64,000 bases of DNA from Gyrodactylus bullatarudis (taxonomy: Eukaryota; Platyhelminthes; Monogenea; Gyrodactylidea; Gyrodactylidae). The DNA is taken from positions 761,152-825,151 of the forward strand of contig SSNU01000127.1 of NCBI GenBank assembly GCA_012064415.1, written 5' to 3'. Made by a program: the position numbers and the translations under genes. The notes below the pieces were generated by a model. It was not told where the DNA came from, searched no databases, and worked only from the letters and a program-made list of their open reading frames with translations. Of the stretch, positions 12,001 to 23,300 are shown in pieces. Each line of letters opens with the position of its first letter. Positions within the stretch are counted from its first letter, which is position 1.

Positions 12001-12756
12001 TTTCCTATGGATTGGAAGTTGTAAAACAGGTAGTGTTAATGAATTTAATTTCTTTTTTATTGGAGTGGCTATTTATCCTTTTGATTTTCATTTCTTTCTT
12101 GTTCTTCTCTAAAAGGTATATCAGTTTCGCTCGATTTATTTTAATGAAGTAAACCTGTTTTCCTTGAATTGTAGTTTATATCGATTTTTTCTTCTAGACT
12201 GGTGAAAAGGGAAGAAATAAATAATCTCGCTCAAGAATTCGGCTTACAATTATTCGAGAGTACATGCACTGAAGAGTTTAGTATAATTGAAGATATATTT
12301 CTCAACGCCATTCGTATATGGAATAATAAATCTTCAATGCCGATGCAACAGAAAAATTACAAATTCAATAAAGTCTTTGGACGCACAAGTCCAACACCGA
12401 AACGTTCCGAGCAGGCATCCGCTCATAGTATTGCAAAGAAAATTTCTACTTCAAGTTTATTGCCAGATTTTATGTCAGGGAATTTGCACAGCTTTTCAAA
12501 CTCAGAGAATAATAACACTGGAAATTATTCCTTCATCGATTCAGTTCCCTCTCAGATAACCAATGTTTTTTCCAGCCTAAAGTTGAAACCGTCCTTACTC
12601 CTCAACAACAACACCAGTAACAAAACAGAAGAGCATTGCGACTCTATCGGAGGTGAGAGCAACGAATTGGGCACACCGTCAGAAAGCAATGGCAGCAACC
12701 TACCCCCGTCTCATCCAAAAAAGCAGACTTCTAGATTCAAGTTCTTGAAGAAATAG
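9034..12756 (+). CDS. Divergent RERG/RASL-type Ras-like protein, 5 exons
   Basis: Exons are 9034-9115, 11033-11089, 11159-11232, 11655-11947 and 12198-12756; all phases agree and give 354 residues. The P-loop is intact (GMTGSGKSA). The next exon reads IKYLTRRYITEYSPS, close to the RERG/RASL11/RASL12 pattern of FLTKRFI..EYDPT. NVVLIIFSITSRRSF matches the central strand, and REEINNLAQEFGLQLFES matches the G5 region. The DTAGQ motif is replaced by EYPDS, and the NKxD motif by HKSD. The last 130 residues are serine/asparagine-rich and end basic (SRFKFLKK), with no CAAX box. Ras family membership is confident. Normal GTP hydrolysis is doubtful. AATAAA at about 12780 is the likely polyA signal; the gene converges on PRMT7. 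Confidence 0.8.
9429..9679 (+). repeat. Dispersed repeat, family C (copy 1), in a Ras-like gene intron
   Basis: It matches 52781-53029 over its whole length in the same orientation. Shared blocks include TTATCAAAGCTT at the start, TTAGAGATGGTTCTTG, AAGAAGGTATCAGAT, TTCGGATTTTTTCAGACGGA and AGAACCCTAC at the end. There is no coding sense in either copy. Confidence 0.7.
9795..10005. mobile_element. Family B TIR element relic
   Basis: The right end carries a diverged family B terminal sequence (CAAATTCATATCAACCAACTTT), preceded by the shared interior of TTTTGATGAAAAAATTGAGG and TCCAAAAAACTTTTAACATATTC. Similar right ends occur near 41.1-41.2 kb and 62.65-62.78 kb. The small minus-strand ORF here is a by-product. 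Confidence 0.45.
10131..10519. repeat. Imperfect foldback element in a Ras-like gene intron
   Basis: Arms at about 10131-10246 and 10405-10519 are inverted copies: GAGACATTTTAAATTTCGAG pairs with the complement of the right arm around 10487-10507, and AGAGGAATCAAA pairs with TTTGATTCCTCT. The spacer is about 160 bp. It sits in intron 1 of the Ras-like gene, upstream of exon 2. Confidence 0.6.
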
Positions 12757-12819
12757 GAGGAGAATTGCTGATTTTGTAAAAATAAATATAAAATTTATTA
12801 TAAAAGTGAAAAGAGAATT

Positions 12820-15237
12820 TTAGATTTTGACTTTGAAACTAAATTCGCCAGTTCCAATTTCTAGTTTACTTTGAATTTCCACTTGTTTAATTGATCCAGA
12901 AGAAAACTTGTCGATAGTTTCTTGGTTAAAGAAGAGAACTCCCTGATTCTCACCAACACAGGGCCAAACGACATTCTCACCAATGAAGCAAGACAACGGT
13001 CCTGATGAGGAATACGTATCATGATCTTCACCCCATTCTGTCCAAAATACAAGAGCATTAATAGGACCTTTAGCGTCTAAAGTAATAGAGTTTTCTAGGC
13101 GTTCTTTTGGACCGTTAAACTTTGGATTACTATCTGACATGTCTGGGATATTTTCCGATAAATCAATTGAAATAACTTCTCTAGCCATGGAGTAACTTCG
13201 ATTTGGATATTGCCAGAGGGGATGTGCTTCAATTTCCGATTCAACTATGGAGGAAGAAAATGAGATCATTTGGTTGAACTCTTTAAGCTGGAACCCTTGA
13301 CATTCCTTGATTGGCTGGCGAATTTTGTGAAGATCTTCTAATTGAATGGCCATAACAAAAATTGTCAATTTGTATGGAAAGAGAAGTTGAACGTTCCCCT
13401 GGGAGTTCTCTCCGAGTACTGATCTAATGGATCCGGTTGAATACCAAAAGGTTAGATTCTCCCATGGTAACGATGAACTATCGAAGAATGGTTCTGAAAT
13501 TACTAAATTTTCATTCTTTTTCAGCGTACTGAGATAGTTATCATTCTTGAAAAGTTCATCAACATCTTCTTTTACATGAACAAATCGATCTGAGTTAGTA
13601 TTCTCTTCAATAAAGAGTTTGATTACATTTCTGAACATGTGGTTTCCATCAATAATGAAGACTTTGTCAATTTTGTTTCTAACACTCTTGCTGAGTTCAT
13701 AGTCCAGTTGTTGGGGTAGAAAAGATCCAGTATTTTGTATAATCAAATTGACACTTTTGTCAGTCTTTGACTTAATTTTGAATTCAATTAATCTAAAAAT
13801 ATTCTTTTCGTGTTCCCTTAGATTATAACTATTAAGGTATGCAATCCTTTGTCTGGATAGGGCCATGTGTATTGAGCAATCACAAAAGCTGTTATTTTCC
13901 CGATATTCTAACTCTTCATCTGGTTTGAGAATCTCAAAAGAGAATGTTACACCGTCATGCTGGTAATGAATAAGAAATAATTCATCCTTGTAAAAGGGAA
14001 CAGGCAGTCTGGGGAAGAATACCGACTGCATCCAATGTTCTCTCCAGGAATAATTTTTCTCGTCTTGCCAAATTGGAGCTGTGGTTATTCTGTCGCATTT
14101 GTCCATTGGATCCATTACCAAATCCCACCAGACAATAAAACAATTAACTGTCCCATCACAAGAAGTCTTCAACAGTTTCTTTGGGTCTTCTAAAAAATGA
14201 AAATAAAAATATTAATTGCCCATATTGTTAAGGCTTTAATGTAAGCTCTAAATATAAGTCTTGTTAAACTATAACTTAAGAATTGATAATCAATATTTTT
14301 AAAGGGTAAAACTTCAAATATACTGAGAATTACTTCCGATAAATTCCTTCTTCTTGAGGGATATTTCACTTTCAGGACTAAAGTTGATTGTATCAACAAG
14401 GATTGGATTGCTGACCGGAATGATTGGCTTGAAAAAAGGTTTATTAGGATCTGAGGATTCAAAATTTTTGTCAGTTAACTCGAGCTGAGATGCCTGCAGA
14501 TCGAATACACTGGGACATCCGTGGCAGTTGAGATGAGAACTCTCTGTTGAAGAGGAGAGTCGTCCATTTAAATAATTATGCGACCAAATGAAACTAGATT
14601 CCCCAGGTAGCATATAAATATTTGCTCTAGATGGTATAACAACGGCTTCTTTAGTTAACAAGTAATCCTTGGCATGATAGAAGGTACTGAGTGCAGATTC
14701 TCCCAATAATTCGGTATCGAATATTTCCGATACTAGAATATTTGCAGGAGCTTCCATATCCTTACCAATGACAATCTGTTTGGAATGTTTATCAATAATT
14801 TTTATTTTTTCTGAAAGTCCATTTGATTCAATAATTTTCTTGGCACATTTTGCCATTGGCATAAAGGTTTCACATGCATAAACCAAATCGGCTCCCTCTT
14901 TTGCAGCCATCATCGACAACAAACCCGTACCAGTCCCAATATCCAAAACAATAAGCTTTTTGCCAGGATTCTTAGATCTAAAATTTTTAATACATAGACG
15001 AATTGCATTGTAGAACTTTTCATTCCGAGCATTATCATGAAGCATATCCCCATATGATGATCTAGCTACTTCTTGATGATAATCATATTCCTTATCTTGG
15101 ATTTTCCAACTTTTTTTTCCTGTAATTTGATTGTTGTGTTGGACGAATATTTTCTCTCCGCTCATTAATGATAAATAACATCTGAAGTTTGTATTACCAC
15201 GTGACAAAAACCTTTGCATTATTTGAATAATCGACAC
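12820..15237 (-). CDS. PRMT7: Protein arginine N-methyltransferase 7, 2 exons
   Basis: Exons are 15237-14334 and 14189-12820 (phase 1 junction), giving about 757 residues against 692 in human PRMT7. The enzyme transfers methyl groups from S-adenosylmethionine to arginine, making monomethylarginine on histones, Sm proteins and other targets. EYDYHQEVARSSYGDMLHD is the PRMT7 N-terminal signature, VLDIGTGTGLL is SAM motif I and SEIFDTELLGES is the double-E loop. The second exon holds the second, degenerate methyltransferase-like half typical of PRMT7 (NCFIVWWDLVMDP). An alternative start at residue 25 (MSGEKIF, codon 15165-15163) matches the usual short N-terminus better; the longer start adds a basic leader. 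The gene converges on the Ras-like gene with 63 bp between stop codons. Confidence 0.93.
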
Positions 15238-15476
15238 TTGTTTTTTATTGAATCGAGCAAATATTTAATTTGAAATCAAGTTTTGATATCATTCAGAATG
15301 AATTAAGATAAATTTCTAATTTCATAGTCTGAAATTTCTCAACATGCTCTAAATGACTTCTCCATCTGAATCATTCTTAACTTTTGGAATCCAGAGTCTG
15401 GATTTAAAAGTAAGTTGAGCACTAAAAAAATAATTTATTCAAATGAAATTTCACTAATATTTTAAGAATATGAATT

Positions 15477-16818
15477 TTATTGGTTTTTCTTTCTTTCCTT
15501 ATATATAGATAATGCTTGATTAAATAACTGAGAAGTACTATTCAGTTTCGTTGAAATGCAAACTTCGAGTCCAGAATTTTGAGATTTGTCAATTTTATCA
15601 AAATATCTCATCTTGAAACGATCTGGATGAAAATCTACCTGTATCTGTCTGAAATAATGATATGTGTGATCATTGATGAATTTGGAGATTTCTTCAGCTG
15701 TTTTATCCTCAACTTTAGGCCATGGAATATCACTAACAACCCTGTGAAAAAACAAAAATACAATATACAAATGTTTTTTCCTGATAAAGTAAACTGACCG
15801 AATAACAATTTTCTTTTTATTAACGAATTCTTTCCAGCGCTCGTGATGATCTTTAATCTCATTTATCAAAGAGCATGGTACAAAAGTGTAAGAATCCTGA
15901 GTAGGAGTAGCAGAAAAGAATTTTGAAAATGATGGAGGAACTGGTCGTGCTGGACGAGGTTTTTTCATTTGACTTTTTATCAAATTTTTTTGATATTCTA
16001 GTCTTCGCTTCCTTTCATATTCATTACTAATCGAATCAAGATGATGAAGATGTTGGTCTGGAGTCTCTTCTGCATAACTATCGTAATATTGGTCTTCACT
16101 GGTTGTATAAAAGTTTTCGAGGAAATCATCTTCAGCAGCGTACATCATCTTTTCAACCCAACTAGAGTTATCGGAATCAGATCTCTTTTGATTACCCAAT
16201 GATGTAAATCTTTGGGAAATGTCTCTTTCAAGACCCAATATTAAAATACGATCAGCTTCCTTTTTATCGTCTTCGTTAGCTAAATTCCAAGCGAGGGTAA
16301 GATAATCAAGAACAGAACATCCTTGTCTATTCCTCCAATACAACATGTCTGGCTCTAACTTGAACAAGTCGGCTAAAATAAGGCATCCTAAACGAAAAGA
16401 TGAAAAAGACCAAAGCTACCTGTAAGGAAATTGGATTTGTGCTTTCCAGCATAATGCATAACAAGATGTCCGATGGAGTCTCCGTTTCCATCTTGGGAAG
16501 CTATTGAGAATCCCAAAGTTATGAGATAACTAAAAAATTAATTTATTACTGAGAGGAAATCTTACAAGATCATTTGCCTCTGACCATGCTTCCCAGCAAC
16601 AAGGAGGAGATTTCTCTTTTTAGAGAACTCTTGCGTTTTTAGCATTTCAATGACTCTTTTGTCGAATTCATTATTCACTGGCTTATACTTGTACAATTTG
16701 AGTTGAATTTCCCCAATTGTCTCCTTGAATTCAATGAGGTTGTTTTCCTTGACAAGTCGTTGAACGTAGTCGAAGTCATGTTTTGTCTTTTTCGACTTTT
16801 TCTTTGACTTTTTACCCT
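15477..16818 (-). CDS. NFKBIL1: NF-kappa-B inhibitor-like protein 1, 5' end unresolved
   Basis: Recognised exons are about 16818-16566, 16529-16420, 16372-15799 and 15741-15477. The first begins in a lysine-rich run (GKKSKKKSKKTKHDFDYV) with no start codon, so at least one upstream exon is missing from my reading. Ankyrin-like sequence is seen in LLLVAGKHGQRQM and DGNGDSIGHLVMHYAGKH. The C-terminus has the hallmark DIPWP, QVDFHPDRF and SQLFNQAL of NFKBIL1. The middle is charged and proline-rich (KKPRPARPVPP). The donor of exon 3 is GTCAGT, non-consensus but in phase. In mammals the protein is nuclear and linked to NF-kB and splicing regulation. It is a tail-to-head neighbour of PRMT7. Confidence 0.85.
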
Positions 16819-17317
16819 CAAAAAAGAAGTGAGAAAGTTAGGTTTTGCTCAAAATTTTGCATTTCCCCCGAAAGTAGAGGCAAAACGATCTCGTTGAAGA
16901 TCTTTAACTTTTATTTTTTTAAATAAATACATGTATTATATTATTATATAAATAAATATACAATAGGTATCCAATAAAAATGTCTTTGATAAGCATATAA
17001 AATGTACAATGTAAAAACATGTACAATGTATAGACAAGTGTGTTTTTATGAGTTAGACTACTTTGTTATTCTTGAGTAATATAGTATAATATAATAACAT
17101 CTTTGCTTATATAATCGCCCAAAAAAGAGGTCATAATGAGTTTAATTGTAATTATTACAAAGTGCTAAATAAATAAGGATAATTGTCTTTTCTTTGATTC
17201 ATCAGCAATAATAATAATAGTAGTATCAAATTGAATATTTTTATTAATTAGTGAAGGAGTGAATTTGAGGAAAGACTAAACTTGTATGCAATAGAAAAAA
17301 ACCAATATAAATACGGT
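16819..17317. other. Spacer between NFKBIL1-like and nuclear receptor genes
   Basis: The missing NFKBIL1 first exon may lie here, but I found no ATG joining in frame. The rest is AT-rich sequence containing the likely 3' UTR of the receptor gene. Confidence 0.35.
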
Positions 17318-20300
17318 CTAAGTCTTATTTATGGTAGATGTTAAATTAGCACTCTCTGAATCGGGTACCTCAGGTCTTGCCGTCATGTTTGTATCATTCT
17401 TTGATCGATTCGAGTATCTTTCCCTCTTGGTGAACAGCATTTCAAAGAGGAGACTTTCCCGGGGTATACTGCCGGAGTAGAATCTGTTGAGGAGATGGGT
17501 CTCAAGGCGAAATGCAAGTCCTTTTACTTCGGAGAGAGCCAAGAGAGTATGCCCGAATCTGTTTGCGCCATTCAAAGTGATTTCTGCAGGGATCTGATTA
17601 AAGTCAGAGCTGTTGTTTGAACATTTCGCCTTGTGACAAGCAATCCGCCTAGATCTTCGTATGAGGAATTGGCATAATTCTGATTGAACCTTTTTGATAT
17701 ACTGTCGGGATTGGGGTGATAACTTTAGGTCTAAAGAAGAGGAGGGTTTTATATTAATAAAGTAGAATAATTTATTATCGATTACTCACCATGCTTGGAC
17801 AAATTGAAAACTGACAAAAACTTCAAGACTGTAAATTCTTCTGAATCAAAATGTACAATCTGACACTGACAGATTAAACCGTCAAGTTTCTGTCGACATT
17901 CAACCTCTTTCAAGAGAAGGGTTTTAATCAAATCGTCAACCTAAGGGAGGAAAGAATGGTTGGTATGAAATCGAAAACTGTCAATTTGATTTATTTCATT
18001 TTCCTTGGTCACGTGTAAACACGTTTGAATTAAATGATTTAAAGAGTGAATAGATTTAGATCCATTACTCAAATTTTAACTGATTAAATAATTATTCAAG
18101 TACAAGTTTTATTTTGTGAGATTGACTGTTGACTTACGATAGAAATAAACTTGACAGGCTCTAGCAAGGATTCCGGGTTATTTTCCGAGGTGGTCATGTG
18201 AAGTCTGGGCATATTTTCTCCCTATATTATTGAGGAAAAAAAGAGGATTTCATATGAGAATAATTAAAGTTTCAATTATAACAAAAATCAAAATGAAAAC
18301 TCAAACAAAAAGATTAACAAGAAGAAATTCGTTAAAAGTTTATGATACAAACTCTCTGTTGAGAGAGAACATTTCATAAGAGTAAATAAAAAACTTTTTT
18401 TTTCTGTTTTGCTGATGCTAAGCAAAAGTAAAAATAAAATAAACTTACATGATACAACATGTCCTACGAAGAAGGTCATTCATTTTATTATTTACTGCAT
18501 AATAATTTTATAAATAATTCTTAATTACATTAATGTTACAGCTATGATCAAGACCGGTTGAATAAAAGTGACTCTAAAGAATATACTATGACAGAAATCA
18601 TCTTAGATAACTTGTCAAAAATCTGTTAAACCAAGAAGAAATCCTGAATACCCACGTGTTATGACTGTGAGTATGTTTAAATTCATACGGATCAGATTGA
18701 CTTATTCGATTATTTTTAATTCCCATATAAGAATCCTTTTGAACAAATAAAAGATTAGAACTTGATACAAATCTGTTTCATTAGCTTATCTCGGTTTGGA
18801 CATTTTATTCAATTCTCAGACTAAACTCTTTCATTTTGTTGAGACAATTTAGCGATCAATTGCCGTTGTTATATTCTTATGGTTAGGAAAGATTATCTTT
18901 ACAGAATGGTATGTATTTAACACAGCTGTTGTCGACTGATTATCACAATTAAATTTTTATTAGAACCATCAACCTGTACAGATCATAATTTATTACTTCC
19001 CAGCAAGAAAATTGGTCGAAAAATAGGAAAAAGACTTTAACACGATGATGACGTGTTTCCTAAAATATAATGTTCCTTGTCTAGTTTTGAAAAATGGCGC
19101 CGATCGAATATTTTTAATTCTCCTAAAATCTTTCTTTTCATAATTCGGTGTCTTTAGATACGAATTTAAAAAAAATTTAATTTTGAGACCTCTAAATATT
19201 TCAAAAATAAACTACTTTAGTTATAAGTTATAACTGATATAGCTAATTTGTAAGTTAAATGGAATTAAAATTTTGTTTGAGAATAAACCCATAGCTCTCT
19301 AATTAAATTCGATTTGATTATTCCTCTATTAGGTTATAAAGATAAATTGATTTATACCTTTTGCAGCTCATGTTGAGAGAAAGTGTTGAACAAACTGCTA
19401 GATAATTGTTTTCATTATAAAGATATACAAAATGGAGTATAAATGTAGTGTAATTAGTAATTACATAGAAGTATATGTACAACAGTCCATTCTGATATAT
19501 AATTAATGGTATGACGGATTAATTAACAGTACTGTTATTAAAAAATAAACTCAAATCAAAAATAAAGTTTATATTTCAATTTAAGAACATTATTTATTCG
19601 ATTAAATCTTGTTTATTCATTATAATGGGAAAATATTTTTCAACATGTATGGCACATTGAGAAATTGTAGCTGGAGATAACTGTCTTATAGCTCGTTCAG
19701 CCCTAATTTCTAAAATTCTCATGTTATATTCACATTTTGGAAGATCACCTCCAGTTCTTGAATAATCGATAATATCTTGTCTTTTCTCATTCAAATAGCT
19801 TTTTACTTGGCTTTTAAATGAGCTCCAAACCTTTTCAATTGGATTTATTAGGTAGGAATAAGGAGCTAGCCTTAAAATTTTAAAATCCTCATCAACCAGT
19901 CCCTCTTCACAATTTGAATGACATGGAGCATTGTCAATTACGAGAGTACAGGGAAAAAGACCATCATTCTGACATTTTTCCTTCAAATAAATGAGATAAT
20001 CTTTGAAACCGTCTTTTTTCAAGCTTCCTCTTTTAATTTTGAAGTCAATTAACCTTTGATTTGAAATTACTCCTATACAATGGAGATTCTGACCTTTGGA
20101 GTTTGTGTTAACCACGTTACATTTCTCCCCAATTCTTGATCTTCCCTGAGATCTTGAACAGTATAAATTAAAGTTTGTTTCGTCTTGATAAAGGATTATT
20201 CTCCCTTCAGCTCTGTGTTCGAATAATATTTCCAAATATTCGAATCTTTTCTGTTTATTATCTTCAGTGTTAATATTCATAGGGATATGTTGCATCTTTT

Positions 20301-23300
20301 TTAATGTGAAGAATTCTCCATTTAGCCAATTTCTTACACTTGAAATTGACAGTGACTCATTAAAATTTCGTTCGTGGTGAAGACAGCACTCTTTAAGAGT
20401 TGTTGCTGGATTTTCTTCGATAAATTCAATAAGACTCTGAACCTTAACTTGAGTCTTCTTTAAATTATTTACACCTCCTCTTGGTAGAAGTAAATCATTG
20501 TCATTTTGAACCCAACGGTAAGCTGTGAAATAAGGAACATCAGACATCTTAGCATATTCCCTCCAGTTCCCACCGTTCCTATACAAATCCAAAACTTTTT
20601 TTCTCACATTCTGATCATGTTTAGCCATCTTTTCCTAGCGTAGTAGACAAAATGTACTTAGGAAGTTTGAAAAAATTAGTTTGAAAGCTTTAACCAATCA
20701 GAGTGAGTTTAACGATTGACCTTAAAATTTTACGTTGAGACATATAAATAAACTCCCTTTTAACGACTTGTAAAATGAAATCAATTATCTAGCAGTTTGC
20801 TCAACACTTTCTCTCAAAATGACCTGCAAAAGGTATAGTCTATAATATAAGAATTGGTTCAAATTTTCACTTTGCGGTTTATCATCCGAGTGTACAACTT
20901 GAGATGAGGAATTCTAATAGTTTAAATACAAAAAGAATAATGAAACGCATGTATATAAATATAGTACTCACATTATGACCTAAGTTAGAAGAGAGATTAT
21001 TCATGGATAAGTTTGGTTTACAATTGCGCTTCGGTGGAGAATTCGACATTGGGGGACTAGATATTTCATAATTTAAATGCGAGATTTGTTCACAGTAAAT
21101 GTGTATAAATTCCAGGATTAACATTTCACTCCAGCTGCTATAGAGGATTTGCATTTTGTCTTCAACCTTGGGAAGAATTTGGATTAATTTGAGACTTTAA
21201 ATTTCTTACAATAACATTGAGTTGTATGAATATTCTATGAGTTAAAACAAGAAAGTATACTTTATTGGATATGAATTTAAAGTTACTAAAGTTACACCCA
21301 ATTTTGGATCCAAAACAATTCTATCCTGACAATTATGAATATTTTTATGAAAAATTTGCATTTTAATTGTATGGTTATCAGAAGAGTTTGGAAAATCTTT
21401 CACCAAAGCTAATTTAGATAAAGCTGATTGAGCAGAAAAAGAAATTACTAAACTTTTAGCATAATATCAGCTAATCATCAACATTAGCATGAAAAAATAT
21501 GAAAAGCACAAAATCAAATTGAAATAATAGTTCTTTTGGAAATAACCGAATGAAACTCGACGAAATACAAGATTTAATATTAGTTGAAAACTTATAAATT
21601 AAGAATCAAAGATTATGATCACTCGAATGAGGGGATTTGAATGAACATGTTAAATGGACTTACTGGTAAGTATTTAAACAAGTCTGTTTGTTCAACCCAT
21701 TCGACGAGGTGAAATAACCAATTCTCCAAAAGGACACATAAGACACTGATTGTTCTATCAACTGGATCGCCAGTATCAATTGGCAAGAGATGCTGTTCAT
21801 CGTGATCCTCAATTAACTGGACAGCACAGAGAGGATGTTGATTTGTAGGAGATCTACAGAGTATATTTGTTGATAGGAGAATTTCATCTGGAATCTGGCC
21901 ATAATTTGTAATTGAAGTGGGAAATTCTTCTAGAGCTTTCTTCTTTAATTTATTCAATCTTAAATTCAATTCGGCAATATGAGGCGTCAGTTTCTAAAAT
22001 TATAAAAAGGAATTTTAAAAATGAAAATAGAGGTTTACATGAAAAACTATGAATGATACCCTAGCTAGAAAATATTACCCAAATCAGATTCAACCAAGGA
22101 CAGTTTCATAATTAGAATATGTTAGAATCCCTATGAACCCTCACAAATCGGTTAATATTCGAATTCTCATAAACAGTTTTAAAAGTTTTACTGTTGGAAA
22201 GTTCTAATCAAGTTATAAGAAAACGTAGATATCAGAGAAGGAGAAATATTTTTTACCCCGAACACTTTTCTATTTGATGCTTCCAATAGATTCTTTATTG
22301 CAGTTTTCAAAAACAAGATTTAAAAATTTTGATGTTCCTGTTTATCCTAAGATAGTTTTTTCCCCAAATTTACCAGAATTTTCAGGGTCTATTTAGTGTA
22401 TACTTGAGATTATTTTGACGTGAAAATCTGATTTAAAAAAAGATCATAGCGTCACTAATTATTCAAAATTTATCATTTCTCGTAGTAAAATTCATTGAAA
22501 AATGATGGCGCAAATTTGAAAATTTGACATTCTTCAACTGAAATTACGCATATCTAAATAAAATTTAAAACAAGAGGTTCAATAGGTATTTTTTCTTCTT
22601 CTCTTGTCTTACCCTAGTGGATATTATTTTTTATGTTTATTTAATATAATTTTTACGTATCACTTACTGGAATGAATTGTTCAATTAGTTCTGTAATAAT
22701 GATATCATGTTTCAGGGATACATCGAGAAGTAGAGCTAAATCAAAATCTCTTCCATTATTTGGGATCGCTGATTTGGAAGAGCTTTCATTCTTTTCATAA
22801 TCTGAACTTCCTATTGAACTTTTACCCTCCATTTCATCTTCATTGATGAGATCATAATCTTTTTCGTATTCCCTTAAATAATAATAATAAAGATTGATAA
22901 AATTAATGCAAGGCTCTTTCGATAAATTAAACCAATTTGAAAAAAAAAACAATTAGACACCTCCTTACTAATTATAACTAGGTTAGGCTCATTATTTCAT
23001 AAATTTTTGTTCATTTAAATGAAAAATCTGAAGCAATTGATATTATTAAATACAACTAAGATTATATTTAGTTTGGGAGTATAATATTTACCTATAGATT
23101 ATTCATTTATATGAACCCTTAAGAGTTTTTTTTCAAATTACTCATTTACAATAGAGATCTATTTTTATATATCATTTTTCGGTGAGACCTGTGTCATTTT
23201 ACAAAATTTTGTTTCTTATTGCATTATTTGATCATTTCCTTTCGGTTATAATAGACAAATACAAAAAAAATTCTAAAGGAAGAAAAATCTCATTTCATTC

